DNA of 64,000 nt from Citrobacter sedlakii NBRC 105722. Lineage in GTDB: Bacteria > Pseudomonadota > Gammaproteobacteria > Enterobacterales > Enterobacteriaceae. This document shows, one piece after another, positions 63,532-64,000 of the stretch. Position 1 is the first letter of the stretch. Each line of letters starts with the position of its first letter. The stretch is taken from positions 1 through 64,000 of the forward strand of contig NZ_BBNB01000014.1 of assembly GCF_000759835.1 (NCBI RefSeq), in the 5' to 3' direction. The position numbers and the translations under genes were made by a program. The notes under the pieces are model-generated. The model was not told where the DNA came from. It did not search any database and saw only the letters and a program-made list of their open reading frames with translations.

Positions 63532-64000
63532 TTAGTCGTTTTTCGATGCAGAAAGCGGCAATTCGATTCGGAAGCAAACCGCTTGCGCAGAGTCCTCGAC
63601 AAGATACAGTTCGCCCTGCATACGGCGAATGCAATCTCTGGCGATACTCAGCCCCAACCCGCTGCCCTTCACGGCCCCTTTTCGTTGATGACTTCCCTGG
63701 AAAAAAGGCTCGAAAATCATGGTCTTTTCCGCTTCGGGAATTGGCGTACCGGTATTGCAGACGTCAATGTAAACCCGGTTTCCCTGGAAACGGCTACTGA
63801 TACGAATGTTACCGGATTCGGCTCCGTAGTGCACCGCATTGGAATAAAGATTATCCAGCACGCTCATCAACAGCATCGGCTCCGCCAGACAGCGGTCAGC
63901 TGACAGCTCAACCGCGGTATGCATCATTTTAGCGCGAGCAGGCAAACTGTGAGCGGAAACGACCATATCAACCAAAGGTTCAATCTCAACGCTTTCCATC
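63532..64000 (-). CDS. glrK: Sensor kinase GlrK (QseE), C-terminal part (5' end outside window)
   Basis: Only the last 156 codons are in the window. They contain the HATPase domain with the N box (SVLDNLYSNAVHYG), G1-type ICN TGTPIP, and the G2/F boxes (FFQGSHQRKGAVKGSGLGLS, IARDCIRRMQGELYLVED). The sensor, HAMP and phosphohistidine parts lie beyond 64000. The frame is open to the edge, and the stop is 19 bases ahead of qseG. In E. coli the glmY small RNA lies upstream of this gene, outside the window. Confidence 0.96.
   Translation of the reverse strand, partial: MESVEIEPLVDMVVSAHSLPARAKMMHTAVELSADRCLAEPMLLMSVLDNLYSNAVHYGAESGNIRISSRFQGNRVYIDVCNTGTPIPEAEKTMIFEPFFQGSHQRKGAVKGSGLGLSIARDCIRRMQGELYLVEDSAQAVCFRIELPLSASKND

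Noticed and set aside
63532-64000. GlmY small RNA
   Set aside because: It lies upstream of glrK in E. coli, and the window ends inside glrK.

Overview
This window is a stretch of enterobacterial chromosome. Gene content and order (guaA-guaB-xseA, der-bamB-yfgM-hisS-ispG-rodZ-rlmN-ndk-pbpC-yfhM, sseA, sseB-pepB-iscX-fdx-hscA-hscB-iscA-iscU-iscS-iscR-trmJ, suhB, csiE-hcaT, yphH-glyA-hmp-glnB-glrR-qseG-glrK) follow the Escherichia/Salmonella/Citrobacter backbone, and the proteins are near-identical in length to their E. coli counterparts. Accessory content differs from both E. coli K-12 (no hca catabolic operon, no yphDEF ABC genes, no yfhR) and Salmonella Typhimurium (no CS54 island between xseA and yfgJ). 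I lean towards Citrobacter or a close relative, but the genus is an inference.

Positions 1-5736 are the end of a genomic island beside the 3' end of guaA. It holds the C-terminal part of an S-type pyocin/colicin-like HNH DNase with its immunity gene, a decayed second bacteriocin module (truncated and frameshifted pyocin segment, toxin tip, immunity gene with one in-frame stop), an internally deleted IS3-family element, the tail of a different tyrosine recombinase, an AT-rich 550-residue membrane protein of unknown function, and an intact P4-type integrase. The island's other end lies outside the window.

Positions 5940-41238 are mostly core genome: guaBA purine operon with a terminator-like hairpin between its genes; xseA; a protealysin-like metalloprotease and its emfourin inhibitor in the slot between xseA and yfgJ-der; the der-to-rlmN block with the SroE RNA between ispG and hisS; ndk; the periplasmic macroglobulin/pbpC pair; sseA and sseB; the isc iron-sulfur operon with tandem IscR operators and two intercistronic hairpins; trmJ, suhB; and a NicO-type metal exporter with a periplasmic DUF1007 partner.

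Positions 41649-48433 form a complete sugar-uptake operon: binding protein, double-ATPase, two permeases, an FGGY pentulokinase-like protein and a SIS-domain phosphosugar isomerase. It could take a pentulose to the pentose phosphate pathway without a dehydrogenase. A second sugar locus (51157-58137) couples a mutarotase, an MFS sugar porter and YphG under the divergent ROK repressor YphH, with four GTTAA repeats between the divergent genes. The right end is glyA/hmp with PurR and NsrR operators, glnB, and the glrK-qseG-glrR signalling operon, glrK being cut by the window edge. No tRNA, rRNA or CRISPR array was seen.
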